From assembly GCA_002482845.1 (NCBI GenBank), contig DLGT01000113.1, positions 1 through 13,586 on the forward strand: a DNA stretch of 13,586 nt. Direction: 5' to 3'. This stretch comes from Saprospiraceae bacterium UBA7687. GTDB lineage: Bacteria; Bacteroidota; Bacteroidia; Chitinophagales; Saprospiraceae. Positions 12,617 through 13,586 of this stretch are shown one piece after another. A program made the translations under genes and the position numbers. Numbering within the stretch: the first letter of the stretch is position 1; the number at the start of each line of letters is the position of its first letter. The notes under the pieces were generated by a model. The model ran no database searches, had not been told where the DNA came from, and saw only the letters and a list, made by a program, of their open reading frames with translations.

Positions 12617-12652
12617 ATGGCAGTTATCTGAATAAGGTGACTGCCATTTTTT
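12617..12652 (+). terminator. Terminator of the S9 peptidase gene
   Basis: ATGGCAGTTATC (12617-12628) pairs with GGTGACTGCCAT (12636-12647), 12 pairs including G-T wobbles, around a seven-base loop, followed by six Ts. It lies 34 bases after the stop. Confidence 0.85.
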
Positions 12653-12730
12653 ATTACTATATTTCATTAAATCAAAAACAATTAGCTAGCTTCCTGTACT
12701 AAGTTATAACTCATAAGTAGCTTCAAGTAT

Positions 12731-12772
12731 AAAAAAAGGCTGTACCAAGTTTGAAACTCACTACAGCCTTTT
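12731..12772 (-). terminator. Terminator of the atp operon
   Basis: AAAAGGCTGTA (12734-12744) pairs with TACAGCCTTTT (12762-12772), with AGTTT/AAACT inside. On the minus strand seven Ts follow (plus-strand As 12731-12737). It stands back to back with the peptidase terminator. Confidence 0.85.
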
Positions 12773-12798
12773 ATATATAATGTGGTTTGCTTTTAAAA

Positions 12799-13044
12799 TT
12801 AAATCACACCTTGAACTAAAAGTGACACATCATTTTTTAGTACTTCTATGAAACCTTTCTGGATCTTAAAGGTCATTTTTTCGCCTTTTGTATCCAATAT
12901 TCTCACTTCACCTTGTCCTAGTGCCGCTACGATTGGCGCGTGATTCTTTAGAATCTCAAACTGTCCACTGATGCCTGGCACTTTTACCGATGTGATTTCT
13001 CCGTGAAAGATTTCTTTTTCCGGTGTCAACACTACTAAATTCAT
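12799..13044 (-). CDS. atpC: ATP synthase F1 subunit epsilon (short form)
   Basis: The 81-residue protein is the N-terminal beta-sandwich of F1 epsilon: LVVLTPEKEIFHGEITSVKV, then GISGQFEILKNHAPIVAALGQGEV, then a final strand set FKIQKGFIEVLKNDVSLLV. It lacks the C-terminal two-helix domain that inhibits ATP hydrolysis in longer homologues of about 130-140 residues; short forms are common in Bacteroidota, so this is not a truncation. It joins the central stalk with gamma in the membrane-bound F-type ATP synthase. It follows atpD by 31 bases and is the last gene before the operon terminator. The ATG at 13044 matches the family start. Confidence 0.95.
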   Translation of the reverse strand: MNLVVLTPEKEIFHGEITSVKVPGISGQFEILKNHAPIVAALGQGEVRILDTKGEKMTFKIQKGFIEVLKNDVSLLVQGVI

Positions 13045-13075
13045 AATTGTCTATTTATTGTGTCAGAAATACCGA

Positions 13076-13586
13076 TTACGCGTTTGCTGCTGCTTCAGAA
13101 AGCATTTTCTCACCCGCAGTGATCACATCTTCTATGGTTCCTTTAAGGTTGAATGCTGCTTCTGGATATTTATCTAGTTCACCATCAATGATCATGTTAA
13201 ATCCTTTGATCGTTTCTTCGATTGGAACCAATACACCTGGGATACCTGTGAACTGCTCTGCTACGTGGAATGGCTGTGATAAGAATCTCTGAACTTTTCT
13301 TGCACGGTACACGACCATTTTATCTTCTTCAGAAAGCTCTTCCATACCCAAGATAGCGATGATATCTTGAAGTTCGTTGTATCTCTGAAGGATCATTTTT
13401 ACTCTCTGAGCTGTGTTATAATGGTCTTCACCAATGATCGCAGGGTCAAGAATTCTTGATGTAGAATCCAATGGATCCACTGCAGGATAGATACCCAAAG
13501 AAGCGATTTTTCTACTCAATACCGTAGTAGCATCAAGGTGGGCAAATGTCGTTGCTGGCGCAGGGTCAGTCAAGTCATCCGCAGGT
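13076..13586 (-). CDS. atpD: ATP synthase F1 subunit beta, C-terminal part (5' end outside window)
   Basis: The frame is open from the right edge; at least 169 C-terminal residues of the roughly 500-residue catalytic beta subunit are present. Visible are PADDLTDPAPATTFAHLDA, then TTVLSRKIASLGIYPAVDPL, SRILDP and GEDHY, the DELSEED-type loop as MEELSEEDKM, and the end ETIKGFNMIIDGELDKYPE. The Walker motifs lie upstream, outside the window. The product makes ATP from ADP and phosphate in the F1 head. It is co-transcribed with atpC, 31 bases downstream. It is highly conserved, so the identification is firm. Confidence 0.98.
   Translation of the reverse strand, partial: PADDLTDPAPATTFAHLDATTVLSRKIASLGIYPAVDPLDSTSRILDPAIIGEDHYNTAQRVKMILQRYNELQDIIAILGMEELSEEDKMVVYRARKVQRFLSQPFHVAEQFTGIPGVLVPIEETIKGFNMIIDGELDKYPEAAFNLKGTIEDVITAGEKMLSEAAANA

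Overview
The window looks like a chromosome segment of a Bacteroidota bacterium, probably of the Saprospiria/Chitinophagia/Flavobacteriia kind; the genus cannot be read from it. The signs are a secreted protein with a type IX secretion C-terminal sorting domain, upstream regions carrying the Bacteroidota promoter box TAnnTTTG (sometimes with an upstream TTG), AT-rich starts without Shine-Dalgarno sequences, a short AtpC next to AtpD, and a conserved protein family starting MARQ that I associate with Bacteroidota.

There are two halves. Positions 1 to about 8000 form an accessory region. The first 2.2 kb has almost no protein genes but holds many long, nested inverted repeats (785-953 and 1352-1999). 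Where pairs are imperfect, the minus strand forms G-U wobbles or tandem G-A pairs, so I propose one large or several structured RNAs transcribed leftward. Next come two rightward genes of defence or toxin type: a DUF4393/Abi-alpha protein (2288-3046) and a zinc-ribbon plus HEPN-like protein (3146-4051). A 178-bp inverted-repeat element with two mutually interleaved internal stems follows (4173-4350), then iteron-like repeats (4395-4457). After them lie two tandem, divergent copies of a small family usually found on plasmids and integrative elements (4743-5060, 5132-5458), a second HEPN-motif protein (5560-6396), the MARQ-family protein (6538-7341, leftward) and a staphylococcal-nuclease-like protein (7437-7928). 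This half ends beside tRNA-Lys. A near-repeat of the sequence in the tRNA terminator lies at 202-223, so the region may be an old insertion next to the tRNA; no integrase is visible.

Positions 8010 to 13586 look like ordinary chromosome: tRNA-Lys(UUU), a T9SS-exported protein, a NarL/FixJ response regulator, a divergent exported S9 dipeptidyl/oligopeptidase, and the end of the ATP synthase operon (atpD partial, atpC). Most of these have recognisable promoters and terminators. The peptidase and the atp genes converge on back-to-back terminators.

The most interesting content is the dense RNA-like secondary structure on the left and the switch-like element at 4173-4350. All structures were found by eye; none was computed.
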